Assembly (NCBI RefSeq): GCF_024679095.1
Contig: NC_066513.1
Location: forward strand, 5,366,982 to 5,430,981
DNA from: Eriocheir sinensis
Taxonomy: Eukaryota; Arthropoda; Malacostraca; Decapoda; Varunidae
Reading direction: 5' to 3'
Length of the DNA stretch: 64,000 nt
Shown here: positions 32,845 through 46,929 of the stretch, in pieces
How the letters are laid out: every line of letters starts with the position of its first letter
How positions within the stretch are numbered: the stretch's first letter is position 1
Made by a program: the position numbers and the translations under genes
The notes under the pieces: model-generated
Told to the model about the DNA's origin: nothing
The model's database searches: none
What the model saw: only the letters and a program-made list of their open reading frames with translations

Positions 32845-33045
32845 AGAGAGAGCAGAACACTACCCGTCCCGGATATTTCTTCCTTTGCATCACCATTTTT
32901 TTGTTTTATGCAGTAATGAGTGAAGATAAAAATTCTCTGTAGTCTTTGAAAACGTGTGTGGCTCCTATTCTAAAACCCTTTCATAATGTTTCCTCATTTA
33001 CTTCCACACATATTCTCCTTTGTTCCTATATGTTTTCTGAAAGCT

Positions 33046-33048
<3 letters not shown>

Positions 33049-33099
<51 letters not shown>
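33049..33099. repeat. (AT)n microsatellite
   Basis: About 25 AT units directly abutting the truncated LINE-B copy B2. Confidence 0.95.
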
Positions 33100-33101
<2 letters not shown>

Positions 33102-33750
33102 AGGCTGCAGAACGCTTAGCCTCAGACCTTACTATCATTTCCGATTGGGGCAAGAAGAACCTGGTGTCCTTCAACGCCTCAAAAACACAGTCTCTCCATC
33201 TATCCACCCGACACAATCTTGACAACACTCAGCTATCACCTTCTTCAACACTTAACATACTCGGTCTATCCTTAACTCAAAATCTCACTCTACTAAATCA
33301 GCTTCCACGAGGCTGGGCGTTCTGTACGTCTCCGCCAGTTCTTCTCCCCCGCACAGTTGCTATCCATTTACAAGCTTGTACGGCTCTTCGTCTCATTAGC
33401 TCTCCTCCTCTTACTGAATGTCTTCTACCTTTGAAATTCCGCCGCAAAGTTGCCTCGCTTTCTATCTTCTATCGATATTTTCATGCTGACTGCTCTTCTG
33501 AACTTGCTAACTGCATGCCCCCCCTCCTCCCGCGGCCCCGCTGCACTCGACTTTCTACTCATGCTCATCCCTATGCTGTCCAAACCCCTTATGCAAAAGA
33601 TAACCAGCATCTTTATTATTTCATCCTTTACACTGGTAAACTCTGAAACAGCCTTCCTTCGTCTATACTTCCTCCTGCCTTTGACTTGAACTCTTTCAAA
33701 AGGAGTGTATCAAGACACCTCTCCCCCCGAAATTGACCTCTTTTTTGGGG
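33100..33750 (+). pseudogene. LINE-B copy B2, C-terminal fragment
   Basis: It starts at [15 protein letters not shown] in the RT thumb region and runs to the ORF end (RHLSPRN-type) near 33745. Frames 33098-33646 and 33450-33689 overlap through frameshifts, and a ~20-codon deletion joins RHNL to DNTQLS. Its 5' end is an AT microsatellite, so the break point is obscured. Confidence 0.85.
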
Positions 33751-33811
33751 GGGGGGCGCTCATTACTTTTGTCTTTGTGGGAACATCGATTATCGGGGTA
33801 TTTTTAATCTT

Positions 33812-36630
<2,819 letters not shown>

Positions 36631-38187
36631 TTTTTTATATTTTTTTTACAACAAAGGAGGCAGCTCAAGGGCACACAAAAAAAGAAAACAATAATAAAAA
36701 AAAAGCCCGCTACTCGCTGCTCCTAAAAAAGAAACAAAAGAGGTGGCCGAAAGCAAGATCAGATACGGGAGGAGAGATGTCCTGATACCCTCCTCTTGAA
36801 AGAGTTCAAGTTGTAGGCAGGAGGAATTACAGATGAAGGAAGATTGTTCCAGAGTTTACCAGCGTGAGGGATGAAAGAGTGAAGATGCTGGTTAACTCTT
36901 GCATAAGGGGTTTGGACAGTATAGGGATGAGCATGAGTAGAAAGTCGAGTGCAGCGGGGCCGCGGGAAGGGGGGAGGCATGCAGTTAGCAAGTTCAGAAG
37001 AGCAGTCAGCGTGGAACTATCGATAGAAGATAGAAAGAGAGGCAACGTTGCGGCGGAATTTAAGAGGTAGAAGACTATCAGTATGAGGAGGAGAGCTGAT
37101 GAGACGAAGAGCCTTAGCCTCCACTCTGTCCAGAAGAGCTGTGTGAGTGGAGCCCCCCCACACATGAGATGCATACTCCATACGAGGGCGGACAAGGCCC
37201 CTGTATATGGACAGCAACTGTGCAGGGGAGAAGAACTGGCGGAGACGGTACAGAACGCCCAGCCTCGAGGAAGCTGATTTAGTAAGAGATGATATATGAA
37301 GTTTCCAGTTGATATTTTGAGTTAAGGATAGACCGAGGATGTTTAGTGTTGAGGAAGGTGATAGCTGGGTGTTGTCAAAGAATAGGGGATAATTGTTTAG
37401 AAGATTGTGTCGAGTGGATAGGTGGAGAAACTGTGTTTTTGAGGCGTTGAAGGACACCAGGTTTTTCTTGCCCCAATCGGAAATAATAGTAAGGTCTGAG
37501 GCTAAGCGTTCTGCAGCCTCCAGCCTTGAGTCGTTAAGTTCCTGTAGGGTGGGTCTTCTATTAAAAGAAGTTGAGTAATGCAGAGTGGAATCATCGGCGT
37601 AGGAATGGATAGGACAGTTCGTTTTGGAAAGAAGATCATCAATGAACAACAGAAAAAGAGTGGGAGATAGGACAGAACCCTGTGGGACACCACTGTTAAT
37701 AGATTTAGGAGAAGAACAGTGACCGTCTACCACGGCAGAAATAGAACGCTCAGAAAGGAAACTGGAGATAAAGGTACAGAGAGAAGGATAGAAACCGTAG
37801 GAGGGTAGTTTGTAAAGCAAAGATTTGTGCCAGACCCTGTCAAAAGCTTTTGATATGTCCAGCGCAATAGCAAAGGTTTCACCGAAACGGCTAAGAGAGG
37901 ATGACCAAGAGTCAGTTAAGAAGGCTAGGAGATCACCAGTAGAACGCCCCTTCCGGAACCTATACTGGCGATCAGATAGAAGGTCAGAAGTGGAAAGGTG
38001 CTTTTGAATCTTCCGGTTAAGGATTGATTCAAAAGCTTTAGATAGACAAGAAAGTAAAGCTATAGGACGGTAGTTTGAGGGATTGGAGCGGTCACCCTTC
38101 TTAGGCACAGGCTGTATGAAGGCATACTTCCAGCAAGAAGGAAAGGTAGATGTTGACAGGCAGAGGCGAAAGAGTTTGACCAGACAG
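36631..38187 (-). pseudogene. LINE-B copy B4, 5'-truncated, inserted in B3
   Basis: Its poly(A) is seen as poly(T)/TATA at 36631-36648, followed by the 3' UTR. Minus frame 37017-38187 encodes RT from [10 protein letters not shown] through [39 protein letters not shown] and [11 protein letters not shown] to IFYR. A single TAG near 37017 interrupts, and the same frame continues at 36980-36757 to the terminal HLSSR. The intact catalytic aspartates and the single stop indicate a comparatively young copy. The 5' truncation lies at 38187, where B3 sequence resumes. Confidence 0.9.
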
Positions 38188-38272
38188 GGGCCTTGTCCGC
38201 CCTCGAATAGAGTATTCATCTCACGTGTGGCGGGTCTCCACACACACATTTCTCCTGGACAGAGTGGACTCT
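38188..38272 (+). mobile_element. LINE-B copy B3, second part
   Basis: GGGGCCTTGTCCGCCCTCG through TCCTGGACAGAGTGGACTC continues the B3 C-terminal coding exactly where B4 interrupted it. It ends at the TIR element. Confidence 0.82.
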
Positions 38273-38902
38273 TAGAGCCGTACGAAGGGTCACGAAGGTC
38301 GAAGGGAAGGACGGTGCGTACCTATAGTCACTAGCATTTGGGGAACGAAGGTCTGCGGGAGAGACGAAGGGAAGGCAAGGTCTACTCCGTGTCTTCCCTC
38401 ATACCTTCGAGGAAAAATGTTTATTTTCTAAAATTGGCGTGGCAAATAGTTGCGGTTCAGTTAAAACAACCTGAGAAAATATTTTCCCTAATTGGAAAGT
38501 CGTATATCATAGTTGCAGCGAATACGTTTGTCTGGTTTTTAACAACAGCACGCGCCTTCAAAGCACATAGTAACCAGCCAGCAGGCGGGAACCTTCGTGG
38601 ATCACATTCTCCAACGATCTATGTTTTTTTCAAATTCTTTCTCATTTCAGTAAAGACATCTGGCTTTGCAAGTGCAAATAAAGGGTATCTTGATAATTTA
38701 CTGCTTGTAAATAACGATTAATAATGGAAAAACAACATGAATTAATAAATGATAACTGTTGAATGAGATGCTAGGCTATTTCGAATATTAGGTACCTATG
38801 TTATTTATACATGCAACATCAAAATTCCTTATGTATAGACACTTGCAGAGTCGTATGTCACCTTATAGCCCTTAATGAGACGAAATATGAGTATCTGAAA
38901 GG

Positions 38903-41320
38903 CAGCACCCTACACGTATTCCCGACCGTCTTGGAGATCGGCCCAACATTCTAGACCTCTTCCTTACCTCAAACCCTTCTGCTTATTCTGTCAAACTGTT
39001 CTCTCCGTTGGGCTCCTCCGATCACAATCTTATTTCTGCATCCTGTCCTATCGCTCCTGTACACCCTCTGGACCCACCGAAGAGGCGATGCTTCTGGCAT
39101 TTTGCTTCAGCTCGGTGGGACGACCTGAGGATGTACTTTTCCGATTTCCCGTGGAATGATTATTGCTTCCAGGATAGAGACCCCTCTGTGTGTGCTCAGC
39201 GCATCACAGAGGTGATTGTCTCTGGAATGGAGGCATACATTCCTCGTTCTTTCTCTACTCCTCACGCTAAAAAGCCTTGGTTTAATCATGCTTGTTCTCG
39301 TGCTGTCAATGATAGAGGGGTAGCTCACAAAAGGTACCAGAGCCTTCAAACTAATGCTAATTATGAACTTTACATTTCTGCCCGAAATCGTGCCAAATCT
39401 ATTCTCCGACTAACCAAAAATTCTTTCATTAATAGAAAATGTCAAAACCTTGCTTTCTCTAACTCTTCCCGTGACTTCTGGCATCTAGCCAAAAACATCT
39501 CCTCCAACTTCACTTCTTCATCTTTCCCTCCACTCCTCAGTCCTGACGGCAACACTGCCGTCTCATCTATCTCTAAGGCTGAACTCTTCTCTCAAACTTT
39601 TTCTAAAAACTCCACTCTGGACGATTCTGGGCATATTCCTCCTACTCATCCCCCCTCTGACTCCTTTATGCCTGTTATACAAATTCTTCAAAATGATGTT
39701 TTCTATGCCCTCTCTGGCCTCAATCCTCAGAAGGCTTATGGACCTGATGGAGTGCCTCCTATTGTCCTTAAAAACTGTGCCTCCGTGCTGTCACCCTGCC
39801 TGGTCAAACTCTTTCGCCTCTGCCTGTCAACATCTACCTTTCCTTCTTGCTGGAAGTATGCCTTCATACAGCCTGTACCTAAGAAGGGTGACCGCTCCAA
39901 TCCCTCAAACTACCGTCCTATCGCTTTACTTTCTTGTCTATCTAAAGCTTTTGAATCAATCCTTAACCGAAAGATTCAAAAGCACCTTTCCACTTCTGAC
40001 CTTCTATCTGATCGCCAGTATGGGTTCCGCAAGGGGCGTTCTACTGGTGATCTCCTAGCCTGCTTAACTGACTCTTGGTCATCCTCTCTTACCCGTTTCG
40101 GTGAAACTTTTGCTATTGCGCTGGACATATCAAAAGCTTTTGATAGGGTCTGGCACAAATCTTTGCTTTCTAAACTACCCTCCTACGGTTTCTATCCTTC
40201 TCTCTGTACCTTTATCTCCAGTTTCCTTTCTGAGCGTTCTATTTCTGCCGTGGTAGACGGTCACTGTTCTTCCCATAAATCTATTAACAGTGGTGTCCCA
40301 CAGGGTTCTGTCCTATCTCCCACTCTTTTTCTGTTGTTCATTGATGATCTTCTTTCCAAAACGAACTGTCCTATCCATTCCTACGCCGATGATTCCACTC
40401 TGCATTATTCAACTTCTTTTAATAGAAGACCCACCCTTCAGGAACTTAACGACTCAAGGCTGGAGGCTGAAGAACGCTTAGCCTCTGACCTTACTATTAT
40501 TTCCGATTGGGGCAAGAAGAACCTGGTGTCCTTCAACGCCTCAAAAACACAGTTTCTCCACCTATCCACTCGACACAATCTTCCAAACAACTATCCCCTA
40601 TTCTTTGACAACACCCAGCTATCACCTTCCTCAACACTAAACATCCTCGGTCTATCCTTAACTCAAAATCTTAACTGGAAACTTCATATCTCATCTCTTA
40701 CTAAATCAGCTTCCTCGAGGCTGGGCGTTCTGTACCGTCTCCGCCAGTTCTTCTCCCCTGCACAGTTGCTGTCCATATACAGGGGCCTTGTCCGCCCTCG
40801 TATGGAGTATGCATCTCATGTGTGGGGGCTCCACCACAGCTCTTCTGGACAGAGTGGAGGCTAAGGCTCTTCGTATCATCAGCTCTCCTCCTCATACTGA
40901 TATTCTTCTACCTCTTAAATTCCGCCGCAATGTTGCCTCTCTTTCTATCTTCTATCGATATTTCCACGCTGACTGCTCTTCTGAACTTGCTAACTGCATG
41001 CTGCACTCGACTTTCTACTCATGCTCATCCCTATACTGTCCAAACCCCTTATGCAAGAGTTAACCAGCATCTTCACTCTTTCATCCCTCACGCTGGTAAA
41101 CTCTGGAACAATCTTCCTTCATCTGTATTTCCTCCTGCCTACGACTTGAACTCTTTCAAGAGGAGGGTATCAGGACACCTCTCCTCCCGAAATTAACCTC
41201 TGATTTTGGACACTCCTTTAACCTCTGTTCGGGAGCAGTGAGTAGCGGGCCTTTTTTTCTTTTTTTTTCTTTGCGCCCTTGAGCTGTCTCCTAAGCTGTA
41301 AAAAAAAAAAAAAAAAAAAA
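38903..41320 (+). mobile_element. LINE-B copy B5, 5'-truncated, poly-A tailed
   Basis: It starts abruptly at CAGCACCCTACACG in the endonuclease coding region and includes RT, C-terminus and 3' UTR (GAGCAGTGAGTAGCGGGC, GAGCTGTCTCCT). It ends in a 20-base poly(A) at 41300-41320. It lies within the TIR element. Confidence 0.93.
38904..40864 (+). CDS. LINE-B EN (partial)/reverse transcriptase, ~653 open codons
   Basis: This is the best-preserved LINE-B frame. It starts within the endonuclease ([26 protein letters not shown] with the catalytic SDH) and passes through the linker ([23 protein letters not shown]). It then covers [55 protein letters not shown] (Asp near codon 407), [21 protein letters not shown] (YADD near codon 493), and the thumb region to [12 protein letters not shown]. 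There a small deletion shifts frame (GTGTGGGGGCTCC...), giving a premature end at 40864; the correct C-terminus follows in frame 40822-41196. The N-terminal endonuclease is missing, so the copy is non-autonomous. Confidence 0.88.
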
Positions 41321-41784
41321 TATAGATCGTTCGAGGATGATCAAACTATACTGTTTGATATAAAAGTTGTTTTTCGTGTCCTTGTACGGTATATTATCGA
41401 TGCAAATCTTCTGTTTGCGGTTCATATACGATGGTTTGAGGATTTTTTGTATACACAAACATTGAAATGATCTTCACGCAATCACAAACTCACAATGCGT
41501 AGGTGCCAAATCTACGTTCACGAGTGGACAGACGGAATGAAACGGACAATATTATGGCTGTAATAGCACCATGGAGGTATTTATACTTCCATGAATAGCA
41601 CAGGGTGTTTGTATGTGTGTGCGTGCATTATATCTGGTAGGTGAAAAGTAGGCTGCAGTGTGTACATGTGCATTTACCTTCCCGAGCGACTTGTGGTAAG
41701 GATCGAAGGCACCGTCTGAGGCCATGCCTACATTGTCCAAGGGAAGGTACACGGCTCGACCTTCGCGACTCTTGATACGGGCCT

Positions 41785-42232
41785 AAGGCACTTCGTCTCA
41801 TAAGCTCTCCTCCTCTTATTGATAGTCTTCTACCTCTTATATTCCGCTGCCATGTTGCCTCTTTTTCTTTCTTCTATCGATATGTTCAGGGTGACTGTTC
41901 ATCTGAACTTGCTGACTGCATACCTCTCCCCCCCGCCCCTCCCGCGGCCTCGCCGCACACGACTTTCTAATCAAGCTCATCCTTTTACTGTCCAAATCCC
42001 TTACGCACGAGTTAACCAGCATTTTCACTCTTTCATCTCTCACGCTGGTAAACTCTGGAACAATCTCCCTTCATCTGTATTTCTTCCTGCCTACGACTTG
42101 AACTTTTTCAAGAAGAGGGTATCAGGACACCTCTCCTCCCGAAATTGACCTATTTTTCGGCCACTCCTCTTGACTCTTTCGTAGGAGCAGTGAGTAGCGT
42201 TTTTTTTTCATTATTGATTCCTTTTTTGTGCC
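41785..42232 (+). pseudogene. LINE-B copy B3, third part (C-terminus and 3' UTR)
   Basis: CTAAGGCACTTCGTCTCAT continues the coding left at 38272. Frame 41819-42148 gives the C-terminal ARVNQHFHSF, GKLWNNLPSSVF and FKKRVSGHLSSRN. The 3' UTR runs to GTGCCCTTC at 42232, just short of the expected poly(A), where B6 starts. Confidence 0.85.
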
Positions 42233-42493
42233 CTTCGGCAACACTCGGCTATCACCATTTTCAACACTAAACATCCTCGGTCTATCCTTAACTCAAAATC
42301 TCAACTGGAAACTTCACATCTCTTCTCTCGCTAGGTTGGGCGTTCTGTATCGTCTCCGCTCTTCTCCCCCGCACAGTTGCTATGCATATACAGGGGCCAT
42401 GTCCGCCCTCGTATGGAGTATGCATCTCACGTGTGGGGGGCTCCACTCACACAGCTCTTCTGGACAGAGTGGATTCTAAGTCTCTTCGTTTCA

Positions 42494-42496
<3 letters not shown>
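42233..42496 (+). pseudogene. LINE-B copy B6, small internal fragment
   Basis: Starts GCAACACTCGGCTATCACC and encodes [20 protein letters not shown], then [12 protein letters not shown] in shifted frames. It ends at TTTCATCTGT where an AT array begins. A 21-base deletion removes the KSASSR portion. Confidence 0.82.

Positions 42497-42575
<79 letters not shown>
42497..42575. repeat. (AT)n microsatellite
   Basis: About 39 AT units between B6 and the 3' end of a Penelope-like fragment. Confidence 0.95.
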
Positions 42576-42579
<4 letters not shown>

Positions 42580-43483
42580 AAAGTGATGGCTAGGTCGGCG
42601 TTTATTATTTTCTTCAATGTACTTTCTTTTTGTCTTAATAGTGTTCTATTCTCTTTTGATAGGAGTTGTATGACTTCGCCGTAGCTAGTCATTTGGCTGG
42701 ATCCAGATTTCGGGACGAGCCTGATTGGCTCGTCCCGCGTCCCTCGTGCGCGCGCATCGATGATTGATGGCTGCCTGTTTGCCGGCGCATGGTCGTTAGG
42801 GCCTGCAGGTTCTCAGCCTGGATGATGAGTTTTGGCTTGAGTTCTTGTATGTACAACGCCTCCAATATTAGGAGTCGTCGCCTATCTTGGCAGGTATCCA
42901 GAATTTCTGTTTTCTTCTAGGGAGCTTCTTGTTATTGTCTCTCCGTGTTCTTCTCGAAGGTGTTTTTTGGGGTCTCCGGCAGATAGATGGAATGTAAGTC
43001 GCCGAGATAGCCTCATTGTTGTCATGCCGATATACGAGGAGGAGAGGACTTCGCAGTTTCCTCTTGTACAGTTGAACCTGTATATGACATCAAACTTCTG
43101 GGTTATCTCTTTTTCCGGGCGAGTATTGTTTTTCAGTAGGACGTGGATCGTTTTCTTGTTTTTGTAGTATATTCGGAGACTGATCTTCTTCTCCTGGTTT
43201 GTGGGTTTCAGGTTGCGGTGCACTATCTGCCTCATGATTCTTTCTTCTTCCTTGTGTGATGTCGAGAAGAATGCTCTTTAGAAGATGGTGATTTCTTGCT
43301 TATTTTCTGTTGTTTTTGTTTTGTGCCAGCTATCCATGATCTTCTTTGTGTGGCGGTTGATTTCAATCTCGCTGAAGCCGTTTTTAAGTAGAACTTGTGT
43401 TGAGCGCTCTATTTCGTCGTGTACTTGTTGCCATGTGCTGCAGTGAGTGAGTGCCCTTCTGACATATGTGCCGATTGTCGCTC
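42576..43483 (-). pseudogene. Penelope-like element, 3' fragment with GIY-YIG endonuclease domain
   Basis: Minus frame 42882-43235 encodes a GIY-YIG-type nuclease domain as found C-terminal to RT in Penelope-like elements. It shows YRFNCTRGNCE, SSSYIGMTTMRLSRRL, and H...KKHLREEHGETITR with the conserved Arg, His and Glu. Upstream on the same strand (about 43483-43280) a second frame reads RRALTHCSTWQQVHDEI and GFSEIEINR, the RT-to-nuclease linker of that family. Downstream, a KILEALYI-type tail is frameshifted toward 42680 and ends with KKIINADLAITFNN near 42580. RT is absent, so this is a 5'-truncated dead copy. It interrupts LINE-B copy B7 on its upstream side and ends in an AT tract. Confidence 0.85.
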
Positions 43484-44300
43484 TTGCATAAAAGGTTTGG
43501 ACAGTATAGGGATGAGCATGAGTAGAAAGTCGTGTGCAACGGGGCCGCGTGGAAATATCGATAGAAGATAGAAAGAGAGGCAACATCGCGACGGAATTTA
43601 AGAGGTAGAAGACTATCAGTAGGAGGAGGAGAGCTGATGAGACGAAGAGCCTTTGACTCCACTCTGTCCAGAAGAGCTGTGTGAGTGGAGCCCCCCACAC
43701 GTGAGATGCATACTCCATACGAGGGCGGACAATGCCCCTGTATATGGATAGCAACTGCGCGGGGGAGAAGAGCGGAGACGATACAGAACGCCCAACCTCG
43801 AGGAAGCTGATTTAGCGAGAGAGGAGATGTGAAGTTTTCAGTTGAGATTCTGAGTTAAGGATAGACCGAGAATGTTTATTGTTGAAGATGGTGATAGCCG
43901 AGTGTTGTCGAAGAATAGGGGATTGGTGTTTGGAAGATTGTGTCGAGTTGATAGGTGGAGAAATTCAGTTTATGAGGCATTGAAGGACACAAGGTTCCTT
44001 CTGCCCCAATACGAAATGATAGCAAGGTCTGAGGTTAAGCGTTCTGCAGCCTCCAGTCTGGAGTCGTGTACTTCCTGCTGTGATGGTCTTCTATTGAAAG
44101 AAGTTGAATAATGCAGAGTGGAGTCGTCGGCGTATGAGTGGACAGGACAGTTTGTTATGGAAAGCAGATCATTGATGAATAACAGGAAGAGAGTGGGTGA
44201 TAGGACAGAGCCCTGTGGAACACCACTGCTGATAGGTTTAGGGGAAGAACAGTGACCGTCTACCACCGCAGAGAAAGAACGGCCGGAAAGGAAACTGGAG
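43484..44300 (-). pseudogene. LINE-B copy B7, RT fragment
   Basis: Minus-strand frames give [51 protein letters not shown] and AAERLTSDLAIIS. The thumb region continues to VQTFYAR at 43484, where Penelope-like sequence starts. About 40 bases (CMPPPLPR coding) are deleted near 43547. The 5' side ends in an AT array at 44301. Confidence 0.87.
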
Positions 44301-44303
44301 ATA

Positions 44304-44375
<72 letters not shown>
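44301..44375. repeat. (AT)n microsatellite
   Basis: AT units between B7 and the poly(T) end of SINE1 copy 2. Confidence 0.95.
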
Positions 44376-44384
<9 letters not shown>

Positions 44385-44682
44385 CGTTGTTGCCTATTGC
44401 GCCGGTAGGCATCTTGGGGCCTGATGGTCCAGGTGGGGCCTGATGGTCGGCCCAGCCTGTTCTGGCGCAGGCGAGTGTTTATAGTGGCGCCATCTTGCAT
44501 TGGCTGAACTCGTTCTTGATTCGCTTGGACGGCTTCCTCTAGAGTCCGGGTTGATGGGTGGTCTTCAGGACAGCATGTGGGTAGTTTAAGCCACTCGGCG
44601 GTGACTGAAAATCCGAGTGGTAGCGTGAGGATTCGAACCCGCGTCGTCCATCACGCGGCGAACGTGGGTCCAGTACGCTATA

Positions 44683-44690
<8 letters not shown>
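44376..44690 (-). mobile_element. SINE1 copy 2
   Basis: Same order as copy 1 on the minus strand: the tRNA-like head has B box GGGTTCGAATCC near 44633, the body has CCACATGCTGTCC, GGCCGACCATCAGGCCCCAC (with one extra duplicated GGGGCCTGATGGTCC unit) and CCTACCGGCGCAATAGG, and a poly(A) is seen as T-run 44375-44383. AT arrays flank both sides. Confidence 0.82.

Positions 44691-44774
<84 letters not shown>
44690..44774. repeat. (AT)n microsatellite
   Basis: About 42 AT units, followed by a short (CATA)n array to 44798. Confidence 0.95.
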
Positions 44775-44781
<7 letters not shown>

Positions 44782-44798
44782 ACATACATACATACATA

Positions 44799-45692
44799 CC
44801 CAACACAGGAATTAGTAGTGATGTCAGTAAGTTCGCAGATGATACCAAGATCGGTAGAGTAATCCAATCAGACAGGGACGCTAGCGTTCTCCAGGATGAG
44901 CTTGACAGACTTCATGATTGAGCGGGGAAGTGGCAGATGTAATTCAATGTCGGGAAGTGTAGCATTTTGAGTGTAGGCAGGAATAACCCCTTACACAACT
45001 ACTCCTTAAATGACACTCCTCTAAGCAGGTCTGGGTGTGAGAGGGATTTAGGAGTACTAGTGAGCGCTGACCTCCGTCCTAGGGCTCAATACATTCAGGC
45101 TAAAAAATCGGGCAAACAGAGTACTTGGTTTCATGTCAAGGAGCGTAAGCAATAGGAGCGCTGAAGTCATCCTCAAACTTTACTTAGCACTAGTTAGACC
45201 TCATCTCGATTATGCAGTTCAGTTTTGGTCCCCCTACTATAGAATGGATATCAAGATGTTGGAGTCTGTACAGAGGAGGATGACAAAGATTATTCAGGGG
45301 GTGAGAAACTTGAATTATGAAGACAGCCTGAAGCATTTAAATCTGCACTCTCTAGAAAGGCGAAGGTTGCGAGTTGATCGAAGTCTATAAATGGATGAAG
45401 GGCTTTAATAAAGGGGATGTCAATAAGATTTTGATAGTAAAAGAGCCAGGTAGGACGGGTTTAAGTTAGACAAATTCAGATTCAACAAAGACATAGGCAA
45501 AAATTGGTTCACCAATAGAGTGGTAGATGAATGGAACAGGCTTGGGAGCCATGTTGTGGGTGCCAATACCATAGATGCATTCAAGAAGAGGTTGGATGGA
45601 GCCATGGATGGTGAGGTGAGGTGGGGTTGAGTGTACAGGAGTTGCCTTGTATGGGCCAGCCGGCCTCTTGCAGACTCCTTACGTTCTTATGT
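44799..45692 (+). pseudogene. LINE-A copy A4, 5'-truncated, in a (CATA)n repeat
   Basis: It starts at ACACAGGAATTAGTAGTG just before the FADD box (FADDTKIGR intact at about 44830) and continues through the thumb and C-terminus to DGEVRWG. A TGA near 44921, an extra base near 45105 and deletions near 45370 and 45455 break the frame. The 3' UTR ends GTTCTTATG, then directly (TACA)n 45691-45716. The same CATA motif precedes it at 44781-44798, so it appears inserted in a tetranucleotide microsatellite. Confidence 0.88.
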
Positions 45693-45714
45693 ACATACAT
45701 ACATACATACATAC

Positions 45715-45716
<2 letters not shown>

Positions 45717-45764
<48 letters not shown>
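45717..45764. repeat. (GA)n microsatellite
   Basis: GA units immediately left of the inverted terminal sequence GGTTTTGCAG of the next element. Confidence 0.95.
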
Positions 45765-45766
<2 letters not shown>

Positions 45767-46009
45767 TTTGCAGTGACGTCACGAAATAGCGTCGTCTGCA
45801 CCTTGTGCGTCGTCTGAAAACCCGCTGGTGGTCACCTCCCCAGCAGAGTGAACAGACGCACCACGTGTGCCCCATCCCCAGGTAACTACCCGCGGGCAAA
45901 TGGCAGGACCTTCAACATCATTTGTGTTATGTGATTACGCGAGATCGCTTGAGAATGCTGCGAAGCTAAGATACATCGAAAAAATCAGTGCTTTTGGAGG
46001 AGGAGACTG

Positions 46010-46252
46010 GTAGACTGACTGTCTAGCTGGCTGGCTGTCTGGTTGACCGGTGGGTTGACTGGTTGCCTGGTGGGTTGATTGGCTGTCTAACTGACCGACT
46101 GGATAGCTGACTGGTTGACTGTATGACTGACTGGGTGGTTGACTGACTGGCTGATTGGTTGGATGGCTGGCTGGTTGACTGGCTGATTGGTTGGTTGGCT
46201 GACTGTCTGGCTGGTCGGTTGACTGGCTGTCCCTCTGCCTGGCCGATCTCCT
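46010..46252. repeat. Degenerate tetranucleotide array (CTGG/TTGA/CTGA)
   Basis: GGCTGGCTGTCTGGTTGACC-type sequence with 4-base periodicity, lying inside the THAP-containing element. Ser/Gln/Pro-rich minus frames are artefacts. Confidence 0.85.
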
Positions 46253-46625
46253 GTTGCTGACCAGTGATGCCAAGGTAGGCAGCACAGGCAGGCAAACAGG
46301 TGAGGGCAAATGACGACAGGTGAGGGCAGGTGACGGCAAGTCACCTTACACTACGCACTCTTTGTCACTTCCCTGCGTACACTTATATACTTCACCCAGC
46401 ACTGAGCTCTGTCCCTCTGTGCACTTTGCCTCTACTAAATTTACTTTTTTATTTTCCTCCCCTGCTTGAGCGCCGCCATGCGTGTTGACCTCTGCCAGCT
46501 CATGTAAATTCCGTTCCAGAGTAATCCCCCGCCACACAATAAGCTAGGGGACCCGAGGCAATACCTAAATGAGTGTTACCTCATGTAATAATCTGATCAG
46601 TCTTGCCTGTAATATTTACCTCTGA

Positions 46626-46796
46626 CTAAATGAGCACTGCGCAGAGTCGAGATGAAGCAGACGGCCACCAGTTTTCCCTCCTCACAGCTGCTATCCACTT
46701 CCCCCGCTCTTCTTGATTCGCTGGAAATCTATAAAAGGACACAGCATCTCTCCCGTGTCGGTTAGAACATCCAACCGCACAGCATACGTATCCCAT
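46626..46796 (-). pseudogene. THAP-type zinc-finger domain, first-exon-like fragment
   Basis: Starting at the ATG at 46796, residues 1-53 fit a THAP C2CH DNA-binding domain: YVCCAVGCSNRHGRD, AVSFYRFP, ERGKWIAAVRR and SSRLC. THAP domains begin P-element-type transposases and some host regulators. The final His-Phe of the motif is displaced: the frame reads CAVLI then stops, whereas skipping two bases gives a CSAHL ending, so there is a small frameshift. AGAGGTAAAT directly after could be a splice donor. An upstream in-frame ATG (46832) adds 12 residues but the second fits the domain better. Confidence 0.7.
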
Positions 46797-46927
46797 GACG
46801 AACACACAGAGCACTTGTGCAGCCGTCACCATGGTTTGCTTTGTTAAGTGACACCACCACTGACCACCAAGATGGCCGTGCAGGCCCGCGCTACCCCCGC
46901 ACCCCCACTAATGACGTCAGCTGCAAA

Positions 46928-46929
<2 letters not shown>

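Larger units (their letters stand above)
38273..41784. mobile_element. TIR-bounded non-autonomous DNA element, carrying B5, inserted in B3
   Basis: The left end, GAGCCGTACGAAGGGTCACG then AAGGTCGA (38275-38302), and the right end on the reverse strand, GCCCGTATCAAGAGTCGCG then AAGGTCGA (41782-41756), are inverted repeats with about 21 of 27 positions matching. Deleting 38273-41784 restores LINE-B coding across ACTCT / CTAAGGC. About 630 bases of left arm and 465 of right arm are unique; the rest is B5. No transposase is seen. A 127-codon frame at 38338-38721 has no known motif. The target duplication is unclear. Confidence 0.65.
45765..46929 (-). mobile_element. TIR-bounded element with THAP exon, possible P-superfamily relic
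   Basis: The left end GGTTTTGCAGTGACGTCA (45765) and right end TGACGTCAGCTGCAAAACC (46913-46931) are inverted repeats differing by one inserted base. A GA tract precedes the left end and a CT tract follows the right. Read on the minus strand, TIR, a GC-rich stretch (CGGCCATCTTGGTGG), then an ATG with a THAP zinc finger occur within about 135 bases, the arrangement expected of a P-element-like transposase 5' end. No catalytic domain is present, so it would be a deletion derivative. Confidence 0.5.

Noticed and set aside
38338..38721. 127-codon frame in the left arm of the TIR element
   Set aside because: No recognisable domain and low-complexity start; insufficient for a CDS call.
46010..46252. 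Regularly spaced repeats considered as a CRISPR-like array
   Set aside because: It is a degenerate 4-base tandem array with no spacers, in a eukaryotic context.
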